Assembly (NCBI RefSeq): GCF_006265165.1 | Contig: NZ_VDCH01000013.1 | Location: 1 to 62,843 of the forward strand | Direction of reading: 5' to 3' | Length of the DNA: 62,843 bases | Origin: Chlorobaculum thiosulfatiphilum | GTDB lineage: Bacteria > Bacteroidota > Chlorobiia > Chlorobiales > Chlorobiaceae | Shown here: piece after piece, positions 27,566 through 36,265 of the stretch | Layout of the letters: each line of letters begins with the position of its first letter | Numbering within the stretch: the first letter of the stretch is position 1 | Translations under genes and position numbers: made by a program | Notes under the pieces: generated by a model | Seen by the model: only the letters and a program-made list of their open reading frames with translations | Database searches by the model: none | What the model was told of the DNA's origin: nothing

Positions 27566-28099
27566 ATGAAAAAGCGAATGATGATGGTATTGGGTGCCGC
27601 AGGAATCATTTTCTGGCAAGCGCCAGCCCATGTCCAGGCCGCGCTTCCATTGGCGATGGCGACACGGCATGACCCCGATGTGTCTTTCGATGCAAGGCCC
27701 GACTTCATCTATCTGGATGATTATGGCTTTTATGTCGCATGGGGCGTGCCGTATGATCTCATCTTTTTTGATGATTACTACTTCCTTTTCCGTGACGGCT
27801 ACTGGTACCGTTCACGCGGGTATCGCGGGCCGTGGGGCAGAGTCCGGAATGACGACTTGCCGATGACGATCCGTCGGCGCAGTTGGGGGGATATTCGTCA
27901 GCGCCGCGACACGGAATATCGTCGGTACGACCGGGGATTCTGGGACAACCGGTTCAGGATGGATCGTGAACGGTGGCGCAGCCGCGACAACCGGAACGCT
28001 CCGGAAGGCCGACCGGCTCCCGGTCGCGACCGGGGTTTCGAGGATTGCCGCGAGCAGCCGGGAGGAGAGCGTGACTTTGAGCGTCGCGATAGACGATAG
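27566..28099 (+). CDS. Secreted Arg/Asp/Tyr-rich protein of unknown function
   Basis: The 177-aa product has a signal peptide (MKKRMMMVLGAAGIIFWQAP, cleavage near HVQA). A tyrosine/aspartate-rich part follows (FIYLDDYGFYVAWGVPYD, about 45-80), then an extended Arg/Asp-rich C-terminus (about 100-177, many RDR, RRD and DNR steps). The tail is likely disordered and could bind anionic polymers. The AGGAGG ribosome-binding site ending 6 nt before ATG 27566 fixes the start. A strong terminator follows. It resembles short periplasmic proteins in other Chlorobi and Proteobacteria, but I cannot name a family. Confidence 0.75.
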   Translation: MKKRMMMVLGAAGIIFWQAPAHVQAALPLAMATRHDPDVSFDARPDFIYLDDYGFYVAWGVPYDLIFFDDYYFLFRDGYWYRSRGYRGPWGRVRNDDLPMTIRRRSWGDIRQRRDTEYRRYDRGFWDNRFRMDRERWRSRDNRNAPEGRPAPGRDRGFEDCREQPGGERDFERRDRR

Positions 28100-28169
28100 G
28101 CCTGCAATGTAAAATCCGGATTTCCGCCACGCGCCTCTCTGGCCGGGTCAGGAATTCAGGATTGAGAAA

Positions 28170-28211
28170 ATCGGGCGGAGTTACAAGGCAAACGGTAACT
28201 CCGCCCGATTG
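28170..28211. terminator. Bidirectional terminator between secreted-protein and CLC genes
   Basis: ATCGGGCGGAGTTAC (28170-28184) and GTAACTCCGCCCGAT (28195-28209) form a perfect 15-bp stem around a 10-nt loop. It is placed between two convergent genes and can stop transcription from both sides. Confidence 0.85.
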
Positions 28212-30101
28212 TTATATCGCCCGCTGCTTGACAAGTTCGCCGGTGTCCTCGCCGATGAGGTTCATCTGCTTGCGGTAGTAGGAAAACGCCTCGTCCTGCT
28301 TGAGAATGCCGAGCAGTTTGCCCGACTGGTGCTCGACCACCGGCAGCGTCGAGTATTCGGAAATCTCGAAGATCTTGAGCGCCTCGTCGAGCTTGGAGGT
28401 GTCGTACAGGACGGTCACATTCTTTTTGACCAGATCATCGGCGATCATGCCAGGGAAGATGCCATCCTTCAGCACGAGGCTCATCTCGTCGAGGCCGATG
28501 ATGCCGATGAACGACCCCTCCGGCGTCGTGATGAAAAAGTGCGAGTCGCGGGTGTTGTAGAACGCATCGATGATGGTTTCCATCTTGGTGACATCGAAGA
28601 ACTTGACGAATTTGCGCTGCATCACTTCAAGCACACTGATGTTACCGGCTATGGTCAAGGCGATGCCGAAGCCGACGCGCACATTCTCCTTTTCGAGCAC
28701 GTAGGTCTCCATGGTGTACGGATAGGCCAGCCGCGCCACCAAGGCCGAGGTGACCGCCGCGAACATGATGGGCAGCACGATTTCGTACTGGCCGGTAACT
28801 TCAAACAAAATAAGGATTACCGTCAGCGGCGCGCGCATGATGCCCGCCGTCACCGCGCCCATGCCAACCAGCGCGTAGGCTCCCGACGCGGCGGTGATCG
28901 TCGGAAAGAGCGTGTTCACCACCTTGCCGAACATGCCGCCGAGCATCGCGCCCATCTTCATGGTCGGGGCGAACATGCCGCCCGCGCCCCCGGAACCGAC
29001 CGTCAGCGCCACGACCACTGGTTTGAGCAGATAGACGGCAATCATGTTCGTCCAGCTCTCCTGCCCGATCAGCACCCTGTCGATCACCTCGTAGCTGAAT
29101 CCATATAGTTCCGGCACCCACATGCTGATCAGCCCGCACAAAAGGCCGCCAATGGCAGGCATCGACCACGCAGGTATGCGAAAACGCTTTTCGATCTTCT
29201 GAATCTGCTCTTCGATGGCGTAAAACGTCCTGATGAACAGTACTGCGGTGAGCCCGGCAAGTACGCCAAGGATGAAGTAGAACACCAGTTCGGTATCCGA
29301 AACGAGGCTGTATTTGGTTACCAGGAAGGTTGGATAACTGCCCAGATAGCTGCGAGACAGCACGGTTCCCACCACGGCGGCCACTACGATGGGGCTGAAC
29401 GTCTTGACGCTGAAGTCGCCGAGAATCACCTCGACAGCGAACATCACGCCACCAATCGGCGCGTTGAACACGGCGGCAAGCCCCGCCGCAGCGCCGCAAC
29501 CGAGCAGCGTTCTGGTTCGTCCCGGCGAAAACTTGAGCAACTGCGCGATGGTCGAACCGATCGACGCGCCCACCTGCGCGATCGGCGCCTCGCGTCCGCC
29601 GCCGCCGCCGGTGCCGATGCTGACCACCGAGGTGATGGTTTTGTGAATCCAGTTTTTCGTGGGAATCTTGCCATTTTTCTGCGCGACGGCCTTGATGACC
29701 GACGGCAAGCCGTGCTCCGGTCTGGCCTTGACGACAAAGGTGTTGTACAGTCCGACGACCAGTCCGCCGAGGGCGGGAATCAGCGGAAGCAAAAATATCC
29801 GGAGATAGTTGTTGAAAGTCGGCAGTCCGAGAGCCGTCGTGCCGTAAAAAAGGTAGGAACTGATGATCTTGATGGCGTCATGAAAAATGACGGCGACGTA
29901 GCCCGTGACCAGTCCAACGAAAACGGCAACGAGAAGAAACGGAAGATCCTGATTGAGGTTAAGCTGGGCGAGAAACGAAGCCCAGGTCATGCGGAGAAAC
30001 TGCCGGGACGTACCCTTGAAGTAACGGCTTTTACGGAGTAGAATGTAGGTCAAGACAACAATACGCCGCCTGAGGCGGTTTTTCACAAAAAGCCTGCTCA
30101 T
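28212..30101 (-). CDS. CLC-family chloride channel / H+ antiporter with CBS domains
   Basis: The 629-aa membrane protein has about ten hydrophobic helices (residues 50-450). It carries CLC selectivity motifs: GGGGREAPIAQVGAS near 180 with the gating glutamate, AVFNAPIGGVMFAVE near 220, and GSGGAGGMFAPTMKMGA near 370. The C-terminal 150 residues form a pair of CBS domains (VTKMETIIDAF, then LVKKNVTVLYDT) that may bind adenine nucleotides and gate the pore. The start is uncertain: the long N-terminus before MTWASFLAQLN may be non-native. Regulation is not visible. Confidence 0.85.
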   Translation of the reverse strand: MSRLFVKNRLRRRIVVLTYILLRKSRYFKGTSRQFLRMTWASFLAQLNLNQDLPFLLVAVFVGLVTGYVAVIFHDAIKIISSYLFYGTTALGLPTFNNYLRIFLLPLIPALGGLVVGLYNTFVVKARPEHGLPSVIKAVAQKNGKIPTKNWIHKTITSVVSIGTGGGGGREAPIAQVGASIGSTIAQLLKFSPGRTRTLLGCGAAAGLAAVFNAPIGGVMFAVEVILGDFSVKTFSPIVVAAVVGTVLSRSYLGSYPTFLVTKYSLVSDTELVFYFILGVLAGLTAVLFIRTFYAIEEQIQKIEKRFRIPAWSMPAIGGLLCGLISMWVPELYGFSYEVIDRVLIGQESWTNMIAVYLLKPVVVALTVGSGGAGGMFAPTMKMGAMLGGMFGKVVNTLFPTITAASGAYALVGMGAVTAGIMRAPLTVILILFEVTGQYEIVLPIMFAAVTSALVARLAYPYTMETYVLEKENVRVGFGIALTIAGNISVLEVMQRKFVKFFDVTKMETIIDAFYNTRDSHFFITTPEGSFIGIIGLDEMSLVLKDGIFPGMIADDLVKKNVTVLYDTSKLDEALKIFEISEYSTLPVVEHQSGKLLGILKQDEAFSYYRKQMNLIGEDTGELVKQRAI

Positions 30102-30249
30102 TGAATCGGGTCGCTGGGTTGGAAATCATGGCAATAGTGCAATGTATTTTTTCTGCATCTGGATACCAACACACAGCCGCACAAAGGCTTGCAAGACCGG
30201 GGTTTTTTAGCGTGAGCCTTCGGCTCAGGGCAGCCTAACCTGCCACCAC
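30102..30249. other. Intergenic spacer beside the rimO fragment
   Basis: No gene is visible. The stretch joins the CLC start to a fossil rimO fragment and has a short inverted motif, GAGCCTTCGGCTC, near 30212. It probably holds the CLC promoter. Confidence 0.4.
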
Positions 30250-30415
30250 GAAGAACACCACCTCGCCTACGCCCGAACCGAATACGACGCCCCCGAAGTC
30301 GATAACGACGTGATAATCGAGATTGGCGATGATGCTGTGGAGGAAGACGATTTTTGTAAGGTGATTATCGAGGATTCGACAGCTTTCAAGTTGTTTGGAC
30401 GGGTGAGTAGGGGGT
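30250..30415 (+). pseudogene. Fossil 3' fragment of rimO
   Basis: Read on the plus strand, this piece encodes YARTEYDAPEVDNDVIIEIG and then VIIEDSTAFKLFG up to a stop at 30413-30415. The RimO encoded at 17696-19003 ends with YARTEYDAPEVDNDVIIEIG and VIIEDSTAYELFG. The DNA is also closely similar over about 150 bases, with several substitutions. No radical-SAM part or start is nearby, so it is a non-functional remnant, inverted relative to the intact gene and 11 kb away. Confidence 0.88.
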
Positions 30416-30473
30416 GAATAAAAGTAAATCGTTGGTTAACGTCTAAACTTTCGGTGCGTTTTACTGCATTTCA

Positions 30474-31442
30474 TCAAGCCTCTGGCTCAATTTTCAGTTT
30501 CTCTCGGATGTATGTCCGGATGTCTTTGACAATTTCATCAAACTCTGCCCGGTGAATCCGCTTGGACTCGAAGTCTATTTTCACATCTTGAAGAAATTTT
30601 TCAAAATCTGTGTTCTGTTCGCAGAGCTTGTTTATCGTTTCCCAGTCAAGAATATCCCGAACCCTTGCTGGATAGAGGATGCTAGAGCTGTCGATGTCTA
30701 TCGGATCAAGATGAATGATCCCGATTCCGAACGATGAAGCAAGTCGTTCGAGTTCAGCCAGAAACTCATCATCTTGTAGTATCTCAGCAGCGACCAGATA
30801 GCCTTCATGTGCCCACGACGAGTTAGATACCGCCTGGAAGAATGCCTCTCTGTAGTTGGCCTTCGTCAGACTCTTTTTCATCTCGAACGAGAAGAGCTTG
30901 AGAGAGTTGTTGTCTGAAAGGCGGTTGAATTCAATCACATCAGGACGCCAGTCGTCCAAGGGCAGGTAGAATCCTACAATATCTGGATGAATCCACTCAT
31001 TGTAACCAGATTTCTGCGATCTTTCATGAAAGATGGTCTTTGTAAAGATCGACCGCCCTCGGTTGAAAGTCGGGTTTGCATAAGCGAAGTAAGTCAGCAG
31101 TGGATGAATATCACGTTCGTGATACCCTGTCTTCTTTTCCTTCTTCTTGGATTCCTCTTTCTCAATCTTGGCAACAGCATCCGATGCTAATTCAGTCGCC
31201 CGATCTTTGAGAAAGAAGCGGGCCGGCCTTTTCCCGACTTTCATGAATCGGGAATCTTCGTTGTCTCGGACTTCAACATACAGTTGCGCCCCAAGGCTCT
31301 GCCATGGAGTCTTACCTGATGTCTTGATTTTGTCTGTAAGGCCATCCTCTTTTCCGGCCTGCCAAACTTCCTGATAAGTCAAAGGCTGGGTTGCCACTTT
31401 GAGAACTTCATATGCAAGGTCAAGGAAAGAGTAAACGGCCAT
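30474..31442 (-). CDS. COG2958-like protein with HARE-HTH domain
   Basis: The 322-aa product opens with a HARE-HTH-like winged helix (MAVYSFLDLAYEVLKVATQP, TYQEVWQAGKEDGLTD, TPWQSLGAQLY; residues 1-75). A charged linker follows (Lys/Glu-rich near 105). The C-terminal domain (about 125-322, WRPDVIEFNRL and FSFEMKKSLTKANYREAFFQA) has the D...E-x-K layout of a PD-(D/E)xK nuclease. Such proteins have been linked to DNA modification or restriction, which is inference from architecture. The ATG at 31442 was chosen because the HTH begins there. The gene is AT-richer than its neighbours. Confidence 0.72.
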   Translation of the reverse strand: MAVYSFLDLAYEVLKVATQPLTYQEVWQAGKEDGLTDKIKTSGKTPWQSLGAQLYVEVRDNEDSRFMKVGKRPARFFLKDRATELASDAVAKIEKEESKKKEKKTGYHERDIHPLLTYFAYANPTFNRGRSIFTKTIFHERSQKSGYNEWIHPDIVGFYLPLDDWRPDVIEFNRLSDNNSLKLFSFEMKKSLTKANYREAFFQAVSNSSWAHEGYLVAAEILQDDEFLAELERLASSFGIGIIHLDPIDIDSSSILYPARVRDILDWETINKLCEQNTDFEKFLQDVKIDFESKRIHRAEFDEIVKDIRTYIREKLKIEPEA

Positions 31443-31602
31443 ATCTCGCCTCCATTGCTGAATTATCGTCATGCGAAAAATATATCGATCAAAAACAGGC
31501 AAGTCAAAACATCATTTTTTTATTAATCACTCTCGATAGCCATTTCCACACCTTCAGCACACGATTGCCACGCCACCACTCCTCGCAATGACGACAAGCC
31601 CC

Positions 31603-32148
31603 TCACCACCGCATCATCGGCAGCGGATCTTTCGGGTGCTTTTTCATTCGCTTGAAGGTCAGGCGGGCCAGCGTGAGGTGGAAACCGGCATTCGGATAGC
31701 GGCGCTGGATTTCGAGGATGAATCGGCGCGGGAGGCCGAAATTACGCGCGCCGAGAGAGACGTCGAGCCAGTCGGCCTGGCGAAAGGGTTCGACGAGCCA
31801 GTCGGGCTTGCAGCTCCACGGGGTGACTTTGTGGTGGTTGTCGATCATTGCCGCGATTTCGTCGGCCCATTCAGCCTTGCCGGTCGAATCGAGATACGCG
31901 CGGGCGAGGCGCTTGGAGGGTTCGAGGTAGTCGAAGGTTTTGTCCGCCCAGATGCCAAGGTCGTGATACGCGGCAGCGATGGCGAATTTCTGGCGGCTCT
32001 CCCCCTCTGCTTCGGCCAGCTCGCAGGCAAAAATGAACACCCGACGGCAGTGGTTGCGGTAGCCCGCGAAGTCGCGCCCGATCACCCGCAGCCAGGGATC
32101 GACCAGCGCATCGACCATCGAAACCTGTTCCGGTTTAACTTGCATCAT
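31603..32148 (-). CDS. HD-domain phosphohydrolase-like protein
   Basis: The 181-aa product has an HD-type motif pattern: a first His in YRNHCRRVFIF near 35, the HD pair in AAAYHDLGIWAD near 67, and a later His-His in AMIDNHHKVTPW near 108. This suggests a metal-dependent phosphohydrolase of unknown substrate. A strong GGAGGTC ribosome-binding site before ATG 32148 decides the start over the longer frame to 32169. It is divergent from the four-helix-bundle membrane protein gene. Confidence 0.78.
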   Translation of the reverse strand: MMQVKPEQVSMVDALVDPWLRVIGRDFAGYRNHCRRVFIFACELAEAEGESRQKFAIAAAYHDLGIWADKTFDYLEPSKRLARAYLDSTGKAEWADEIAAMIDNHHKVTPWSCKPDWLVEPFRQADWLDVSLGARNFGLPRRFILEIQRRYPNAGFHLTLARLTFKRMKKHPKDPLPMMRW

Positions 32149-32284
32149 GGTTGACCTCCGCTTTTTCATTTTCCTGAATCGGGCGCGAGCTTTTGCGGCA
32201 AATCGTGTACGCCCTTTCGTATATTCCCCGAATCGTTAAAAAATAAACTTTTCCGAACATTAGCTAACCATCGGGACGGCGCTC

Positions 32285-33196
32285 ATGATGAAAGCAGACG
32301 AGAAAGAGGCGGGCAAAAGCATTGGACTGGCATGGGCGGCGAGCCTGGTGGCGACAGCGCTCATCACGCTGCTGGCGTCGTTCTGGTTCCAGAGCGCCTC
32401 GATCATGAGCGGCGGGGCCGCAGGATCGCAGAAACTGGCGCTGCTCGCGGATATGCGGATGAACCTCGCCCGGTCGGCAGAGAAGGAGAAGAGCGCCGTT
32501 TTGTCCGCCAACGACGGGGATGCCGCCGGTTTCGCCGAGCAGTCGAAAGCCGCGGCCAGCAAGGTCGGCCGTGACCAGAAAAAGCTCGAAGCAGTGAGCG
32601 AGCAAAGCGGCTCCGAAAAGGAGAAGGAGCTGGTCGCGAAATTCGGCGCATCGTGGACGGAGCTTCAGCAAATCGACGCCGGGCTGCTCGAATCGGCGAT
32701 GCAGAACACCAACGTCAAGGCGCTCGACCTGTCCAGCACCATCGGCGCGGAGCTGCAACAGAAGATCGACGGCAACCTCGCAAAACTGACCGCGAAGGTC
32801 AAACCGGAGTGGCGGAAAGCGCAGATGGAGAAGATCGCCACGGACGCGAAAATCGCCATCCGCAACATCGCGCTCTTCCAGACGCGCCACATCGACGCCG
32901 CCCCGGAAGCGGACAAAAAGGCGCTCGAAGCTTCGATACTGGCCGAACAGAGCAAAGTCAGCACCGCGCTGAAATCGCTCGAAAAAATGACCGGCAAAAA
33001 GAGCCGCGTTTACATCCGCGAAGCCACGACCGACTTCGGCGAGTTCATGCGCGTCAACGCGGAAATCACGCGCCTCTCGACGCTGAACACCAACAAACGC
33101 GCCGCGGCCCTGTCGCTCGGCAAAAAGCGCAAGGCCGAAGCCGAATGCGACCGCACTCTCGAAGCTTTGCAAAAGCTCGCCGCCAAAAAACCGTAG
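32285..33196 (+). CDS. Membrane-anchored four-helix-bundle (MCP-sensor-like) protein
   Basis: The 303-aa product has one N-terminal transmembrane helix (about residues 15-35) followed by a wholly helical, Ala/Lys/Glu-rich domain. SEKEKSAVL and similar stretches resemble the four-helix-bundle ligand-binding domain of methyl-accepting chemotaxis proteins. The HAMP and signalling domains of a real receptor are missing, so it is not a chemoreceptor. Function unknown. The start could be at either of the two leading Met codons (MMKADEK). Confidence 0.7.
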   Translation: MMKADEKEAGKSIGLAWAASLVATALITLLASFWFQSASIMSGGAAGSQKLALLADMRMNLARSAEKEKSAVLSANDGDAAGFAEQSKAAASKVGRDQKKLEAVSEQSGSEKEKELVAKFGASWTELQQIDAGLLESAMQNTNVKALDLSSTIGAELQQKIDGNLAKLTAKVKPEWRKAQMEKIATDAKIAIRNIALFQTRHIDAAPEADKKALEASILAEQSKVSTALKSLEKMTGKKSRVYIREATTDFGEFMRVNAEITRLSTLNTNKRAAALSLGKKRKAEAECDRTLEALQKLAAKKP

Positions 33197-33213
33197 CAAT
33201 CTTTTCTCCTGCT

Positions 33214-33228
33214 GTCCACAACGTCCAC
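33214..33228. repeat. Two GTCCAC copies at 9-nt period
   Basis: GTCCAC at 33214 and 33223, 18 nt past the stop of the four-helix-bundle gene. Same unit and spacing as the longer array at 2074-2143. Confidence 0.65.
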
Positions 33229-33244
33229 CGCAACGCCGCCACCC

Positions 33245-35446
33245 ATGCAAACACCCGCCGACTCCCACGAAGAGCGCCTCTCCGGCTCGGTCGAGCGGGT
33301 GACCTTTTACAGCGAAGAGTCGGGCTTCACGGTGCTTCGCCTGCGGGTCGGCGAAGAGCGCGAGCCGGTTGCGGTGGTGGGCCGCACGGCCGCGCCCGCC
33401 GTGGGGCAGTTCATGGAGTGCGTCGGCGCGTGGGAGAATGACCGCACCCACGGCTTGCAGTTCAAGGCCTCGAAAATCACCCCCGTGCAGCCCACCACGC
33501 TCGAAGGCAAGGAGCGTTACCTCGCCTCCGGGCAGGTGAAGGGACTCGGCAATTATTTCGCGAAAAAGCTGATCGAACGGTTCGGCGACGCGGTGTTCGA
33601 CGTCATCGAGAACGATCCGGAGCGGCTGCTCGAAGTGCCCGGCATCGGGCGGCGGCGGCTCGACATGGTCAAGGCGTCGTGGGGCGAACAGAAGGCGGTG
33701 CGCGACATCATGCTTTTTCTGCAAACACACGGCGTCGGCGAAGCGCGGGCCTGGAAAATCTACCGGCGCTACCGCGAGCGGGCCATCGCCACCATCACGG
33801 AGAATCCGTACCGCCTCTCGCTCGACATCGAAGGCATCGGCTTCCAGACCGCCGACGCCATCGCCACGAGCCTCGGCGTGGCGAAAAATTCGCTGATGCG
33901 GGCCGAAGCGGGCATCAGCCACGTGCTCGGCGAGATGTCGCAGAGCGGCCACTGCGCCGTGCCGGAACAGACGCTCATCGACGAGGCGTCGCGCCTGCTC
34001 CAGATCGACCGCCCGCTCGTGGCCGAGGCGGTGAAGAACGAAAAGCTCACCCGCCGCATCGTGGGCGAAACGATCGACGACGCGCCGTGCATCTTCCTCG
34101 AATCACTGCATCGCGCCGAAACGGGCGTCGCCTCCGGCCTCCGGCGGCTGATGCGCGGCCCGCTGCCGTGGGAGGCGCTCGACCCGCATGACGCGCTGCC
34201 GTGGATCGAAAAGGAGACCGGCCTCGAACTTTCGCCGTCGCAGCGCAGCGCCGTGACGCTGGTGCTGGCGAGCAAGGTCTCGATCATCACCGGCGGGCCG
34301 GGCGTCGGCAAAACCACCATTTTGCGAGCGATTCTCTCGGTGCTCCTGCGCGAAAAGGTCTCCGTGGCGCTCTGCGCTCCCACGGGCCGGGCGGCCAAGC
34401 GGCTCACCGAATCGACCGGCATCGAGGCCAAAACGATCCACCGCCTGCTCGAATTCGACCCGCAGGCGTTCGACTTCAAGCGCGGACGCGGCAACCCACT
34501 CGACGCATCGTTCGTGGTGGTGGACGAGACCTCGATGGTGGACGTGACGCTGATGCAGAAGCTCGTGGCGGCGATCCCCGACCGCGCGGCGGTGGTGTTC
34601 GTCGGCGATGTCGATCAGCTCCCCTCGGTCGGCCCCGGCGCGGTGCTCGCCGACCTGATCTCGTCGGAGGCGATTCCGACCGTGCGCCTCACCGAAATCT
34701 TCCGGCAGGCCGCCGAGTCGATGATCGTCGTCAACGCGCACCGCATCAACCAGGGCGAAACGCCGCTGACCGCCGAGGGCGAGGAGTTGTCGGATTTCTA
34801 CGTGGTGAAAGCTGCCTCGCCGGAGGACATTCACGACAAGGTGATGCAGCTCGTCACGGAGCGCATCCCGAAGCGCTTCGGTCTCGACCCGGTGAAGGAC
34901 GTGCAGGTGCTGACGCCGATGAACAAGGGCGGCGTCGGAGTACACGCGCTGAACGCCGAGCTTCAGGCGAAGCTCAACCCCACCGCCAAGCCGAAGGTGA
35001 CGCGCTGCGGAACGACCTTCGCGCCGGGCGACAAGGTGCTCCAGACGGTCAACAACTACGACAAGGAGGTCTTCAACGGCGACATCGGCCTCATTGAAGC
35101 GATCGACGCCGAGGCGGAGACGCTGACGGCGCTCTTCGACCACCACCTCGTCGAGTACGACTTCAGCGACCTCGACGAACTCTCGCTCGCCTACGCGACA
35201 AGCATCCACAAAAGCCAGGGGTCGGAGTACCCGGCGGTGGTGATTCCGCTCGCCATGCAGCACTTCACGCTGCTCGAACGCAACCTCATCTACACGGCGG
35301 TCACGCGCGGACGCAAACTCGTGGTAATCGTGGCCGAGCCGAAAGCGCTCGCGTTAGCGGTCAAAAACTGCAAGTCAAAGCGCCGCCTGACCGGCCTGGT
35401 GCAGCGGCTCAGAACCTCCGGCACACAAAACTGGCAAAATTTGTAA
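33245..35446 (+). CDS. recD2: RecD2-type ATP-dependent DNA helicase
   Basis: The 733-aa superfamily 1B 5'-3' DNA helicase has an N-terminal OB-like region and helix-hairpin-helix repeats (VPGIGRRRL near 135, ENPYRLSLDIEGIGF near 185). Helicase motifs follow: Walker A GGPGVGKTT near 350, Walker B VVDETSMVD near 425, VFVGDVDQLPSVGPG near 455, and the C-terminal SIHKSQGSEY near 655 and YTAVTRGRK. No recB/recC genes are nearby, as is normal for RecD2. It acts in DNA repair rather than in RecBCD. Its 3' end overlaps the convergent amidotransferase gene by 38 bp. Confidence 0.9.
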   Translation: MQTPADSHEERLSGSVERVTFYSEESGFTVLRLRVGEEREPVAVVGRTAAPAVGQFMECVGAWENDRTHGLQFKASKITPVQPTTLEGKERYLASGQVKGLGNYFAKKLIERFGDAVFDVIENDPERLLEVPGIGRRRLDMVKASWGEQKAVRDIMLFLQTHGVGEARAWKIYRRYRERAIATITENPYRLSLDIEGIGFQTADAIATSLGVAKNSLMRAEAGISHVLGEMSQSGHCAVPEQTLIDEASRLLQIDRPLVAEAVKNEKLTRRIVGETIDDAPCIFLESLHRAETGVASGLRRLMRGPLPWEALDPHDALPWIEKETGLELSPSQRSAVTLVLASKVSIITGGPGVGKTTILRAILSVLLREKVSVALCAPTGRAAKRLTESTGIEAKTIHRLLEFDPQAFDFKRGRGNPLDASFVVVDETSMVDVTLMQKLVAAIPDRAAVVFVGDVDQLPSVGPGAVLADLISSEAIPTVRLTEIFRQAAESMIVVNAHRINQGETPLTAEGEELSDFYVVKAASPEDIHDKVMQLVTERIPKRFGLDPVKDVQVLTPMNKGGVGVHALNAELQAKLNPTAKPKVTRCGTTFAPGDKVLQTVNNYDKEVFNGDIGLIEAIDAEAETLTALFDHHLVEYDFSDLDELSLAYATSIHKSQGSEYPAVVIPLAMQHFTLLERNLIYTAVTRGRKLVVIVAEPKALALAVKNCKSKRRLTGLVQRLRTSGTQNWQNL

Positions 35447-36116
35447 GCACCCTCCCGGCAAACGGCGTCTCGCCCAACACACCACTCCCCTTCCGCGACG
35501 CTCCGGAACCGGCGCTCCCATCTTGCAGATAAGCGGCCATGATCTCCCGCGTGTACTCCGGATGAAATTGTACGCCCCACGCCGATTCGCCCACCCGAAA
35601 GGAGTGGTTCGGCTCGAATCCGTTGAAGGCGAGATGGACAGCGCCCGGCGGCAGCCGCAAGACGCTTTGCGCGTGGGTCGCATGGGCGGCGAACCGCGCC
35701 GGGATTCCGTCAAAGAGCGGATCGCGCCCGCCTTCGAGCGTCAGCTCGACGGAAACCGTGCCAGCCTCCCGGCCACGCGGATGGTAGCCGACCTCGCCAC
35801 CGGCGGCGCGACCGAGAAGCTGGTGGCCGTAGCAGATGCCGAGGAACGGCGCACGGGCGGCGACGAGTTCCCGGATCAACCGCTCGATGGCCACGCTCCA
35901 CGGCAAATTGTCGGTCACCATCGCGTGCGAGCCAGTGACGATTGCCCCGGCGCACCGCTCCGGCGCGGGCAAGGCCTCACCCGCCTCGGCGTTCACCACC
36001 GCGACCGGGCACGGCGCGTCGCCGAGGCCGCGCCGCACCCACTCCTCGAAATCGCCGAGCCGCGCCACCTCGGTGGCAAAGGTGCTTCCGGCCTTGATGA
36101 TGTACAGACTTTTCAT
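35409..36116 (-). CDS. Class I glutamine amidotransferase
   Basis: The 235-aa product is a stand-alone GATase1 domain that would release ammonia from glutamine. The triad is visible: nucleophile Cys in LGICYGHQLLG near residue 97, and His-Glu in WGVQFHPEYTR near 186. AIVTGSHAMVTDN near 58 is the oxyanion strand. It resembles GMP-synthase-type amidotransferases that act alone, with an unknown acceptor. It converges on recD2 with a 38-bp overlap, so both 3' ends are coding on both strands. Confidence 0.83.
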   Translation of the reverse strand: MKSLYIIKAGSTFATEVARLGDFEEWVRRGLGDAPCPVAVVNAEAGEALPAPERCAGAIVTGSHAMVTDNLPWSVAIERLIRELVAARAPFLGICYGHQLLGRAAGGEVGYHPRGREAGTVSVELTLEGGRDPLFDGIPARFAAHATHAQSVLRLPPGAVHLAFNGFEPNHSFRVGESAWGVQFHPEYTREIMAAYLQDGSAGSGASRKGSGVLGETPFAGRVLTNFASFVCRRF

Positions 36117-36265
36117 AAACGATGATTTCCAGTGATCGAATCCGCTGCCGCAAAGCTATCATCTTTGAGCGACTGAAACAATCGCGCCTCGCCGGTTATC
36201 GCTCCGTTTTTTCGTATATTGGCCGCAAATCAACAGCGGGCCGCCGTCGCCCGCAGAATAACAGG

